Shown piece after piece: positions 34,813 through 42,538 of a DNA stretch of 43,785 nucleotides (positions are counted from its first letter, which is position 1; every line of letters begins with the position of its first letter). The stretch is from Planctomycetaceae bacterium (GTDB lineage Bacteria > Planctomycetota > Planctomycetia > Pirellulales > Pirellulaceae): positions 1 to 43,785 of the forward strand of contig QIKY01000145.1 in assembly GCA_003233175.1 (NCBI GenBank). The letters run 5' to 3'. Made by a program: the position numbers and the translations under genes. The notes under the pieces are model-generated. The model saw nothing but the letters and a program-made list of their open reading frames with translations, had not been told where the DNA came from and did no database searches.

Positions 34813-37800
34813 CTAGCGCTTTGATCGCGCGGCGCTGCCGATGGGCCCCAAATCGAGGTAGCTGGCGTCGTCCACTTCAATGCGGTTGCTTTTGGGCCAC
34901 ACCAAAATTCGGCGGGCGGCGGAGTCGATTCGCGGTGAGTTGGCCTGTTCGCTGCGGCTCACTAGGGTATCGCCGCGCGGTCCTCCTTCTAGCACGAGAA
35001 GATCTTTCGCGACGGCGTACTTGATAACATGGGCCTTGGCGTTGAAGAGTTCGCCACGCACTTGAACGTCGCGGTCGCCGCGGGCCTCCAACTCCAGCAG
35101 GCGTTCCTTGTTGGGGCCGATGCCTGCCTGTGTTACGGAAAGAACGTCGCAGTAGAGCACCACGCCTTCGGGTCCTGGTGTTTCGGCGGTGAGCACGTCG
35201 ACCCATCGCGAAACCGGCCCCACGATCGCGGCCACCTGTTCTTGGAATTCAAGTTGCCAGCGAGAGAGCGAAGGCGTTAAAGCCTTCCCCCGGATAGCGT
35301 GATTAAACTCGATGCGCACGAATCGCAGTGAGTTGTTGTTTTTCTTGGGAGCGGAAACCGGCGAATCGTTTTTCAAAAAATCGCCGCCCCGCTGTACCGA
35401 TTTCACCCAGCCAGGACCGCTGGCCAGGAGTGTTCCCGCAGCGCGGTCGAGCGTAAGATCCTGAACCTGTATTTGCGACCAAGACGTCGCGACGCCCTTT
35501 TCCGAAGTGCGTGAATCGACAAACACCCCGCCGCCAAAGGCGAGTCGGTCGGCTTCAATCTCCTCGAATTTGCCGCTCTTCGAGAAATCAATCCGACGGT
35601 TCAGGCTGACATCGACAAAGTCGCTATAGATAACCTGCTCTCCGCCGCGTGTTTCCACTTTTTCCTGCAAGCGTATTGTGGCGCCGTTGAAGGTCAGTCC
35701 GGCTTGCCAACTGGCGGTGATGCTGTTGGAGAAATCGAGGCCGCCGGACTTCGTGCTTTTCAGCTTGCTTTGTAGGTTGTTGAGCGTGAGCGAGCCAGGG
35801 CCTTCGATCCACAACCGGTTTTGCCCGCGATGCATGTGAACATTCGAGCTGGTCAGGCGCATGCCGCGCGCCGCGATCTGCACGGGTTGGCCGTAGACGG
35901 TCAGTTCGGTGGACGGCTCCGACACGCGCACCAGTTGCAGGGAATCGCCCCGCGCGACAAACGGCGCCCCCTGGAGGCCGGCGCCAACGGTCTCCTCCAA
36001 CACCACCTCGCCGTCGATCGAAAGTTCGTCGAGCGAGACCTTCTGCAAACTTCGCAACAGCTTCAATCGCACTAGGCGCCCGGCAAGCTTGAATTGCCGG
36101 GGGGCGTTCTTTCTCGGGTTCAGCAAGTCGGCGTTTTTTTTCTCCGGCGCGGACGCCGGCGATGGTTGCACGTCTTCGATCCAGGCTTCTAAACGCGGCG
36201 TGTCCAGTTTTAGTTTCGGTGAATCGAACGACACTTCTTTCAACGCCACAAACCGCTCCGGCTGGAGGTCGTACTTCATTCCGCTGGCGGTCGGCCCGAG
36301 CGCCATTCTGGGCGTTTCCCGCAGCCAGAGGTGAATTTCACCCGCGTGGGCGGCGCCGTACTGTTGCATTTGTGCGGAAACACCGCCCGCCACCGAGAGC
36401 ACATGCCGCCCTTCGTAGGGCCGGAGTCGGAGGCTGCCTCCCCAGCGAATTTCAAACGGCTGGGGTTTGTCCTGTCCCCAAACGCCTTTTAATACGCCGC
36501 CGGCCGCCGACCACAACTGGCCCAATCGACCATCTGGCCCGAATGTGTACTCCACTTCCGACGCCTCAAAGGCAATCTGCCGGTATTTGAGCACGACCTT
36601 TTTTTCGTCGCTGGCGATGATCTGATTTTCCGCCAAATGATATTCCAGATATCCGCCCGTTATCGAGGCGCCGTACGACGGAGCGTTAAGCACCGCCGGG
36701 CGGCCAATGATGGTCAGCCGCTCCAATTGGAACGCGCCCAGTTTGCCGGCCAGGCGATTCTCGCGTTTTCCTTTCGCGCCGTCGGCAGCGGGTTCGGAAA
36801 AATGGATGGCAAGTCGGTCGCCCCGCAGTTGGTCTGGGTCGGCCGCGACCGGCAAACGCGTCACCACGACCTCCTGCTCCAGCGTCGCCAGTCGTTGTTC
36901 GAAGTCGAACAAGAACGGGCCCTTGCAAACGACCGAGATCATCGTGCGTTCGGCCTGGGGACGCGCGGCGGAATTCAATCCCGAATCGGCGTCCGAGACG
37001 CCCGGCTTTTTCAAAAAACCGGGCGTCTGAACTGGGGCGTTATTTTTCCGCGTTTCCTTGGGTTCGCCAGCCGCAAACGCCTTGGCCGGCGCTTCGAGTT
37101 GCAAATGTTCGAGATGCACGATCTCGATCGAACGCAATTCGCCCAGACGTTGCGCGCCCGGGATATCGTCTTTGCCGCCGAGCGTGATGACCAAATCGCG
37201 CCCCCGCCCATGATTAGCGCCGAACCGAAACGCAACTTCGTAGGGCGTCCAGATACGATTGCGTTTGATGCGTAGGTCTCGGGTGGTGAGTTCGAAACCG
37301 TCGTTTTGAAGGGGCGAAGTGGGTGGACTAAACACACGCACGTCGCCAACGAGCGCGGCCTGTATGAGGTTGCCGAATTTCCCACGCCGCAGATTTGTCC
37401 CCGCGTCGAATTGAAGCCGAGCGCCGTCGGGCGCCTGCATCACGATGGGCCGCGTCTTGCCGTTTTGTTTTCCTTCCTCGCTGAAAAACACCATAGTGCA
37501 TGGTTTTAGTTTGATCTCGCTGGCTAGGCCGGTTTCTTCATTGCCATCGGTGGTTTCGTATTGCTTGATCAGCAGCCAACCGTATTTGGTTTCCAACACC
37601 ATGGGATTGTCGCGCTCCCAGGCGTCGGGTGGAAACAGGTCGTTCAGTTCAGGGCGCGAAGAAAATGCGGTAAGCGCCGCGGCGGCGGTCGATGAAACAA
37701 CCGTCTTGCGCAGCGTGGTGGAGGGTTCGAGAATTGGCGTGAGGAAAATCGCGTAGAGCCAATACGCCGCGCTTACAAACGCCAGCGTTTGCAAGGCCAG

Positions 37801-37833
37801 TGGAATTCGCCATTTGGGAACGGTGGATTGCAT
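34813..37833 (-). CDS. OstA/LptC-like envelope protein (lipopolysaccharide transport-type)
   Basis: 1006 residues from ATG 37833. One N-terminal membrane helix (about 10-33) is followed by a long, beta-rich region with recurring segments like LTSSNVHMHRGQNRLWIEGP and VLKYRQIAFEASEVEYTFG, the pattern of the LptA/LptC/OstA beta-jellyroll that carries LPS. LptC alone is ~190 residues, so this would be a greatly extended relative. The Kdo genes kdsD and kdsC upstream on the same strand support an LPS role. An in-frame mobile palindrome (36981-37050) inserts QTPGFLKKPGVSDAD near residue 275, within a linker. A 60-bp repeat ends 8 bases before the start, where the ribosome binding site should be. 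The fold assignment is moderate. Confidence 0.6.
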   Translation of the reverse strand: MQSTVPKWRIPLALQTLAFVSAAYWLYAIFLTPILEPSTTLRKTVVSSTAAAALTAFSSRPELNDLFPPDAWERDNPMVLETKYGWLLIKQYETTDGNEETGLASEIKLKPCTMVFFSEEGKQNGKTRPIVMQAPDGARLQFDAGTNLRRGKFGNLIQAALVGDVRVFSPPTSPLQNDGFELTTRDLRIKRNRIWTPYEVAFRFGANHGRGRDLVITLGGKDDIPGAQRLGELRSIEIVHLEHLQLEAPAKAFAAGEPKETRKNNAPVQTPGFLKKPGVSDADSGLNSAARPQAERTMISVVCKGPFLFDFEQRLATLEQEVVVTRLPVAADPDQLRGDRLAIHFSEPAADGAKGKRENRLAGKLGAFQLERLTIIGRPAVLNAPSYGASITGGYLEYHLAENQIIASDEKKVVLKYRQIAFEASEVEYTFGPDGRLGQLWSAAGGVLKGVWGQDKPQPFEIRWGGSLRLRPYEGRHVLSVAGGVSAQMQQYGAAHAGEIHLWLRETPRMALGPTASGMKYDLQPERFVALKEVSFDSPKLKLDTPRLEAWIEDVQPSPASAPEKKNADLLNPRKNAPRQFKLAGRLVRLKLLRSLQKVSLDELSIDGEVVLEETVGAGLQGAPFVARGDSLQLVRVSEPSTELTVYGQPVQIAARGMRLTSSNVHMHRGQNRLWIEGPGSLTLNNLQSKLKSTKSGGLDFSNSITASWQAGLTFNGATIRLQEKVETRGGEQVIYSDFVDVSLNRRIDFSKSGKFEEIEADRLAFGGGVFVDSRTSEKGVATSWSQIQVQDLTLDRAAGTLLASGPGWVKSVQRGGDFLKNDSPVSAPKKNNNSLRFVRIEFNHAIRGKALTPSLSRWQLEFQEQVAAIVGPVSRWVDVLTAETPGPEGVVLYCDVLSVTQAGIGPNKERLLELEARGDRDVQVRGELFNAKAHVIKYAVAKDLLVLEGGPRGDTLVSRSEQANSPRIDSAARRILVWPKSNRIEVDDASYLDLGPIGSAARSKR
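36981..37050 (-). repeat. 70-bp palindromic element, copy C, inside a coding region
   Basis: On the minus strand: CGGAAAAATAACGCC, TTCAGACGCCCGG, a T/A loop, CCGGGCGTCTCGGACGCC and GATTCGGG. It aligns with copy B (13336-13405) through both arms and is translated in the same frame, giving PGFLKKPG here and PGFLKKAG there. Confidence 0.85.
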
Positions 37834-37840
37834 GATGTTG

Positions 37841-37900
37841 CGACGGCCTTCCAAGGCCGTTCCGTGCTTCGAACCTCTGCAAATCGACGGCCTTGGAAGG
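37841..37900. repeat. REP-like inverted repeat, copy 2
   Basis: CGACGGCCTTCCAAGGCCGT at 37841-37860 and GCAAATCGACGGCCTTGGAAGG ending at 37900, around a 20-base centre. The palindrome and the GCAAATCGACGG junction match 10963-11024. It covers the upstream edge of the OstA-like start codon. Confidence 0.88.
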
Positions 37901-38296
37901 GGGTGTCACCGGCAAACCGCCAAGGAAAACAGAGGCGGTTTGGCGATTTGATCAAAAAATTGTCGTACCTACTCAGCGATGATCGCACGGTGTTTTTTTT
38001 TTGCGAGAACCACGAATGGACACAAATTCACACGAATGAATTTCAACGGGCTCTCGGGTTTTCTCCTGGAAACAGGCAACGTCAGCCGTGCCATTACGTG
38101 GAGAACTCGCCACAAGAATTCGTGTCTATTCGTGGTTCCATCAAGTACCGATCAAAGCTCGTCGCTGAATAGTTACGAAAATAGAATCATCGACGAATTA
38201 TTCGTTGGTCGCCGATGAATAACAAATGACAATTGACAATTGACAAATAACTATTGATAAATGAGGTTTAAGCTTTCTCAAAACACGTTCTCGGCC
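37901..38296. other. Gene-free stretch between kdsC and the OstA-like gene
   Basis: With the REP copy this makes a 463-base gap. It holds an inverted repeat, GAACCACGAATGGACACAAATTC-like arms at 38007-38029 and 38116-38138 (21 of 23 matches), and three tandem TGACAA(T/A) heptamers at 38227-38247. It is more A/T-rich than its surroundings. No gene is supported. Confidence 0.6.
38007..38138. repeat. Inverted repeat with CACGAAT arms
   Basis: Left arm 38007-38029, right arm 38116-38138, 23 bp each with two mismatches, both containing CACGAAT followed by GACAC. The 86-base centre is unremarkable. The gap is large for a hairpin, so this may be a pair of inserted repeat units. Confidence 0.8.
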
Positions 38297-38821
38297 TCAG
38301 GGCGCCATGTATTTACTGATGAGTCCGTCCCACCGTGACTTCGCCTTCAAAATGGTTTCAATGATTTCACGCACGGCGCCTCTTCCGCCGATGGCCTGCG
38401 TGACATGATCGGCCTCCGAAAGAACTTCGCTGGCGGCGTCCGCCACGGCAACGCCCAGCCCCACGTAACGCATGACGGGCAGGTCGGTTAAATCGTCGCC
38501 GATATAACACACTTGTTCGGGTTCCAACCCGACTTCGCGAATCACGTCCATGGCGGTGGGGAGTTTTTGTTCGAAGCCCTGGCGAACAATCTCGACGTTC
38601 AGCTCCGCCGCACGCACTTTCACGATATGCGAGTTTCGCGCCGTGAGTATGCCAAACTTGTAACCCGAACGACGCCAAATACGAACGCCCAGACCGTCTC
38701 GGATATGAAACGTTTTCGACTCGATCCCGTTGTTGTCGAACGTAATACCGCCGTCGGTCAGAACGCCGTCGACATCGGAAAGAATGAATTCAATCGTTTT
38801 ACATCGCTCTTTGAGCTTCAT
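38297..38821 (-). CDS. kdsC: 3-deoxy-D-manno-octulosonate 8-phosphate phosphatase
   Basis: 174-residue HAD-superfamily phosphatase that releases Kdo from Kdo-8-phosphate in LPS core synthesis. HAD motif I is DVDGVLTDG (16-24), with nucleophile Asp16 and acid/base Asp18. ILTARNS is motif II, the conserved Lys lies in the FEQKLPTAM segment, and YIGDDLTDLPVM is motif IV. Length matches the KdsC family (~170-190). It overlaps kdsD by 4 bases (ATGA), so translation is coupled and the order kdsD-kdsC follows the pathway. Confidence 0.92.
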   Translation of the reverse strand: MKLKERCKTIEFILSDVDGVLTDGGITFDNNGIESKTFHIRDGLGVRIWRRSGYKFGILTARNSHIVKVRAAELNVEIVRQGFEQKLPTAMDVIREVGLEPEQVCYIGDDLTDLPVMRYVGLGVAVADAASEVLSEADHVTQAIGGRGAVREIIETILKAKSRWDGLISKYMAP

Positions 38822-39969
38822 GATGACTCGGGAATCGTGGGGAATCGGAGGGTGATTGCTTCTTCACACGTTGGACGCGGCGCGGCGTTGGGAGGGGTGT
38901 CGGATGAAGTGTTGGCGCCGGAAGTGCTGGCGTCTGAAGTATTGACGCTTGGCGGACGCTCCGGCTCCGGCAACAGACGCAACACATCGGTGATATCAAC
39001 CATGCCCACCGGGTGTTTGTGATCGTCGACCACCGGCAGTTCGCTGATGCTTCGCCGCACCAGAAGCTCCACCGCATCGAGTAGCGGATCGGCAGGATGC
39101 AGCATGGCGGGTTTCTGTGTCATGACATCGCGAACGGGCCTGTCTAATTGCAGGTCACGACGCTGTTCGAGCAGGCGGGCGAGGTCGCTGTCGGTGAACA
39201 CGCCGACCAACGCACCTTGGTTGTCGACCAACATCATGGCGCCGGTGCGGCGTCCTGGCTTGCGAACCTCAATGAGCACGTTTCGCACGGAATGCGAGTC
39301 GGACGCCAAACGGCATTCGTCCAACGGCCGCATGACTTCCTCCACACGCGCGAGTTTTAATCCCAAGCTTCCGCCGGGGTGAAAACGAGCGAAATCGGCT
39401 TCCTGGAAGCCTCGCATCCGACTCACCGCAAGCGCCAGCGCGTCGCCCAAGGCCAACATTGCCGTGGTGCTCGTGGAGGGCGCCAAGCCGAGCGGACACG
39501 CTTCGCGGAGGTCTCCCAGAGCAAGCACGACGTCGGCCGCCTGGCCAAGTTGGCTGGCGGCGTTTCGCGTCACCGCAATCAGCGGCGCGCCCAGCCGACG
39601 CAGCGGCGCCAGCAAACGCACCACCTCTTCCGTTTCCCCGCTGAAGGAAAACGCCAAAACAACATCGTTTGTCTGCACGCGGCCCAGGTCGCCATGCATG
39701 GCTTCGGCCGGATGTAAAAAGTGCGCCGGAGCACCCGTGGAAGCCAGCGTGGCCACGATTTTTTGGCCGATCAAGCCCGCTTTGCCGATGCCAGTCACTA
39801 CCACGGACCCCCGGCAAGCGAAGAGCATGCCCGCGGCGCGAGAAAATTCTTCACCAATCGTATCGGCCAGCGCCACCAGGGCCCGGCCCTCGGCGAGAAT
39901 GACGTCGCGTCCGAAGTCGTGTGGTTGAAAGGGATTGCCGTGCGAAGTGTGTGCGGTGTTGGCGCTCAT
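38818..39969 (-). CDS. kdsD: D-arabinose 5-phosphate isomerase
   Basis: 383 residues from ATG 39969, with AAGGAA upstream; an extension to 40071 lacks support. It converts ribulose 5-phosphate to arabinose 5-phosphate for Kdo synthesis. The SIS domain shows VVVTGIGKAGLIGQK, HPAEAMHGDLG and FSFSGETEEV, and the family's STSTTAMLALGDALA with FHPGGSLG. Two CBS domains follow (about 213-270 and 278-338). The last ~45 residues are a Ser/Thr/Ala/Pro-rich tail not found in typical ~328-residue KdsD proteins. It is the first gene of the Kdo pair. Confidence 0.93.
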   Translation of the reverse strand: MSANTAHTSHGNPFQPHDFGRDVILAEGRALVALADTIGEEFSRAAGMLFACRGSVVVTGIGKAGLIGQKIVATLASTGAPAHFLHPAEAMHGDLGRVQTNDVVLAFSFSGETEEVVRLLAPLRRLGAPLIAVTRNAASQLGQAADVVLALGDLREACPLGLAPSTSTTAMLALGDALALAVSRMRGFQEADFARFHPGGSLGLKLARVEEVMRPLDECRLASDSHSVRNVLIEVRKPGRRTGAMMLVDNQGALVGVFTDSDLARLLEQRRDLQLDRPVRDVMTQKPAMLHPADPLLDAVELLVRRSISELPVVDDHKHPVGMVDITDVLRLLPEPERPPSVNTSDASTSGANTSSDTPPNAAPRPTCEEAITLRFPTIPESS

Positions 39970-40110
39970 GACCGTCTTCCTTGACGGAGGATTGAACCGA
40001 GAATGCCGGATTGTAGCCAGCCAGCCCATTTGCGGCAACGCGAGCCTTGATGAAATGTAAACTGCGCTCAAAAGACCGGGCGCCGCAGTTGAACCTCAAT
40101 GGCCATCGTG

Positions 40111-40211
40111 TTATACCTCAAACCACCGGAAGTGTGATATTCGCCTTAAAATGTGACATTCGCATTAAGCATGGTGCAAATGTGTTCAACGACGCCGCCT
40201 TGAGGTATAAT
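40111..40211. promoter_or_regulatory. Mirror-image -10 boxes in the kdsD / 40269 divergent region
   Basis: TTATACCTCAA (40111-40121) and TTGAGGTATAA (40200-40210) are an exact 11-bp inverted repeat. Each arm places a TATAA(T/C) -10 box facing outward: TATAAT at 40206-40211 toward the small gene, with TGTTCA 17 bases upstream, and TATAAC on the minus strand toward kdsD. Nested inside are GTGCAAA/TTTGCAC and a direct repeat ACATTCGCAT (40156-40165 and 40216-40225). Confidence 0.5.
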
Positions 40212-40268
40212 TTGCACATTCGCATACGTGGAGGCCGATTTTCGGCCGCTTCAGTTCGGACCTCAGCC

Positions 40269-40535
40269 ATGGCGTACATCGTGGAATGCGTGGGGGGCGG
40301 CCCCTATGATGGCGTGTATCAGAGCGATTCTGAGAATGGGCGAGAGGCCAGCATAGCCAATATGCTTTATATGGGAACTGATAAAGGAGCCCCTTTTGGC
40401 TTCATTCAAATTCCCGTGAACGTCGGTTCCGATCAGGCCGCGTACACGCACGGCTATCGTGTTTCGTCGCACGAAAAAGTGAAGCACATTCGCCGCGTGC
40501 GGCTGCGATATGTTCAGACGTTGGAAGACTTGTGA
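40269..40535 (+). CDS. 88-residue hypothetical protein
   Basis: The frame is open from 40047, but ATG 40269 is preferred because it lies 58 bases after the TATAAT box and begins the protein-like part ([20 protein letters not shown]). The product has a mixed, plausible composition, with [11 protein letters not shown], a His-rich middle and a basic [16 protein letters not shown] end. There is no signal peptide or membrane helix. No family is recognised. No good Shine-Dalgarno is seen. It is followed by a repeat element and then the ABC-2 permease genes. Confidence 0.6.
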   Translation: MAYIVECVGGGPYDGVYQSDSENGREASIANMLYMGTDKGAPFGFIQIPVNVGSDQAAYTHGYRVSSHEKVKHIRRVRLRYVQTLEDL

Positions 40536-40543
40536 CCGAAGGC

Positions 40544-40613
40544 CGCGCCGTTGGAGTTCACGCCTTGAGGCAGCCTTCGAAAAGAAAAACACACTAAAGC
40601 ATGAACTCCAACA
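40544..40613 (-). repeat. MITE-like element with GTTGGAGT ends, copy 2
   Basis: On the minus strand it runs TGTTGGAGTTCATGCTTTAG, TGTGTTTTTC, GAAGGCTGCC, CAAGGCGTGAACTCCAACGG. It aligns with 21287-21368 over its full length, with short gaps. It lies in the 100-base gap before the first ABC-2 permease gene. Confidence 0.78.
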
Positions 40614-40635
40614 TCTGATCATTTCCCGGAACGCC

Positions 40636-41451
40636 ATGTACGCCCGCCTTTGCACTTGGAAGACGATTCTTCGTATTTGCCTCGAAGAGCGGCTGGTTTA
40701 TCGGGGCGACTTCGCGCTGGGAACGCTGATGCGGTTCCTGCCGATCGTGACGCAAATTTTTCTTTGGAGCGCCATTTTCGCGGCCCGCAGCGAAGACACG
40801 CTGGCCGGCTACACCTACCACGACATGGTGGCCTACTATTTGCTCACGATGGTTGCGCGGGCTTTTTCCAGCATGCCGGGTTTGGCGTCGGGAATTGCCT
40901 TGCAGATCAGAACGGGGGAAATCAAGAAGTTCATCATCCAGCCGATCGACCTGCTGGGCTTTTTGTTGCTCAACCGCATCGCCCATAAGGCGGTTTATTA
41001 CACTGTCGCGACGCTGCCATTCGCCTTTGTGTTTTTTCTCTGCCGCGACTATTTCGAGATTTCGCCCGATCTTCCCCGCGTGGCGGCTTTTGTGGCGTCG
41101 CTCTTGATGGGCTTTCTGTTGGGCTATTTTCTGGAAGCCTCGATCGGCTTGATCGGCTTCTGGTTCTTGGAAGTCAGCTCCCTGCTTTTTGTCTATATGC
41201 TTTTCAGCTTCTTTCTTTCCGGCCACATGTTCCCGCTCGACATGCTGCCCGAACCGTTTCACACGCTGGTTGATTTGTCGCCGCTGAAATACATGGCCTA
41301 CTTCCCGGCGGCTATTCTGCTCGGCAAGATACCTGCCGAATCGCTCGTGCCCGAACTTGCCTTGGAGGCGGCGTGGCTGGCGTTTTTTGTCGTACTGAGC
41401 CGCTACCTTTATCGTCGCGGACTGACTCGCTACAGCGGTTTTGGAGGTTAG
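40636..41451 (+). CDS. ABC-2 family transporter permease (first of a pair)
   Basis: 271 residues from ATG 40636; the frame extends upstream through the repeat at 40544-40613, which is not credible coding sequence. Six predicted membrane helices include [36 protein letters not shown] and [19 protein letters not shown]. The [14 protein letters not shown] segment is typical of the ABC-2 (DUF990-like) family, which exports lipids, sugars or drugs. It is 6 bases before a second permease, suggesting a heterodimer. No ATPase gene is found in the window. Confidence 0.82.
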   Translation: MYARLCTWKTILRICLEERLVYRGDFALGTLMRFLPIVTQIFLWSAIFAARSEDTLAGYTYHDMVAYYLLTMVARAFSSMPGLASGIALQIRTGEIKKFIIQPIDLLGFLLLNRIAHKAVYYTVATLPFAFVFFLCRDYFEISPDLPRVAAFVASLLMGFLLGYFLEASIGLIGFWFLEVSSLLFVYMLFSFFLSGHMFPLDMLPEPFHTLVDLSPLKYMAYFPAAILLGKIPAESLVPELALEAAWLAFFVVLSRYLYRRGLTRYSGFGG

Positions 41452-41457
41452 ACGGCG

Positions 41458-42309
41458 ATGTCAGACCAGCCTTCCTACTGGAAAGTATTTCTTACCTTCG
41501 CCCGCAACAGCCTTGTGCGCGACATGACCTTCCGCGTCAATTTTTTGATCCAATGCGTGACGTCCATGTGCTGGGCGCTGATGAACCTGGGCTTCTACCT
41601 GTTGATTTTTCATTATACCGCTCAGATCGGCCCGGACTCCGGCTGGGGCAAGCATGAGTTTTTCGTTTTTCTAGCCACCACCTGGATGATCAACAGCGTT
41701 GTGCAAGCCTTCTTCATGCCCAACGCACAAGAGTTTAGCGAACTGATTCGCACCGGCGGCCTCGATTTCGCATTGCTCAAACCGATCGACACCCAGTTCC
41801 TGATATCCTTCCAAAAGGTGGAATGGTCGTCGCTTTCCAATTTCGGCGTGGCTTTGGTGCTGCTGGCGTACAGCCTGTGGGAATTGACGCATCGGGCTGC
41901 CGACCCGCTAGTGATCAACCCCGCGATGGCGTTGCTTTACCCGATGTATCTGGCCTTCGGCGTGTGCATACTTTACAGTTTGATGATCTCGCTGGCGGCC
42001 ACAAGCATTTGGCTCGGCCGCAATCAAACGCTTTATAATTTTTGGTTCTATATCACGAACTTCTCGCGGTACCCGATGGAAATCTATCAAGGCGGCTTCG
42101 GCGACCCGCTGCGAATTGTGTTCACGTATCTGATTCCGATTTTGGTGGTGGTGAACGTTCCCGCCCGCCTGCTCGCACAACCCATTTCCTCGCGAGACTC
42201 TTGGGCGCCGCTGGCCGCGTTTGCGGTTGTCGCCACGGTGGGAAGTTTGCTCGGCTCGCGGTGGGTGTTCAAACGAGCGCTGCTGAGTTATCGTAGCGCG
42301 AGCAGTTGA
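41458..42309 (+). CDS. ABC-2 family transporter permease (second of a pair)
   Basis: 283 residues, paralogous to the preceding gene: six helices, with the equivalent ELIRTGGLDFALLKPIDTQFL loop. Membrane segments include VNFLIQCVTSMCWALMNLGF, FVFLATTWMINSVVQAFF and LVVNVPAR-adjacent IVFTYLIPILVVV. It is translated with its neighbour. The required ATP-binding subunit must come from elsewhere in the genome. What is transported cannot be told from sequence. Confidence 0.83.
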   Translation: MSDQPSYWKVFLTFARNSLVRDMTFRVNFLIQCVTSMCWALMNLGFYLLIFHYTAQIGPDSGWGKHEFFVFLATTWMINSVVQAFFMPNAQEFSELIRTGGLDFALLKPIDTQFLISFQKVEWSSLSNFGVALVLLAYSLWELTHRAADPLVINPAMALLYPMYLAFGVCILYSLMISLAATSIWLGRNQTLYNFWFYITNFSRYPMEIYQGGFGDPLRIVFTYLIPILVVVNVPARLLAQPISSRDSWAPLAAFAVVATVGSLLGSRWVFKRALLSYRSASS

Positions 42310-42380
42310 GCGGGTTTTGGTCAGCGTTTTGAAACGCCGGCAGACTCTAAATTTCGCTCGAACAAATCAGCCAATAAATT

Positions 42381-42467
42381 TGCACCGGAGGGCACAGAGC
42401 ACTCAGAGTTTGATGCCTCGGACGTCATCCCTGGCTCTGAAGTCCTTTCTCGGAGTCCTCTGTGGCA
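42381..42467. repeat. Degenerate CACAGAG-type palindrome
   Basis: Left arm 42381-42408 (TGCACCGGAGGGCACAGAG) and right arm 42435-42467 (ending GAGTCCTCTGTGGCA) form an imperfect hairpin. It is a poor match to the element at 23834-23906 but shares GAGGACT/CACAGAG words. It fills much of the gap between the ABC-2 and EboC-like genes. Confidence 0.5.
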
Positions 42468-42538
42468 AAAACGACTCTTTGGTTGCGGCCATCGGCCGCG
42501 CTATGCGTTCTGAATCATTCGTTCTTCGTTGACAAACC

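Noticed and set aside
38227-38247. Tandem TGACAAT heptamers as replication iterons
   Set aside because: Only three short units, with no replication gene or DnaA boxes nearby.
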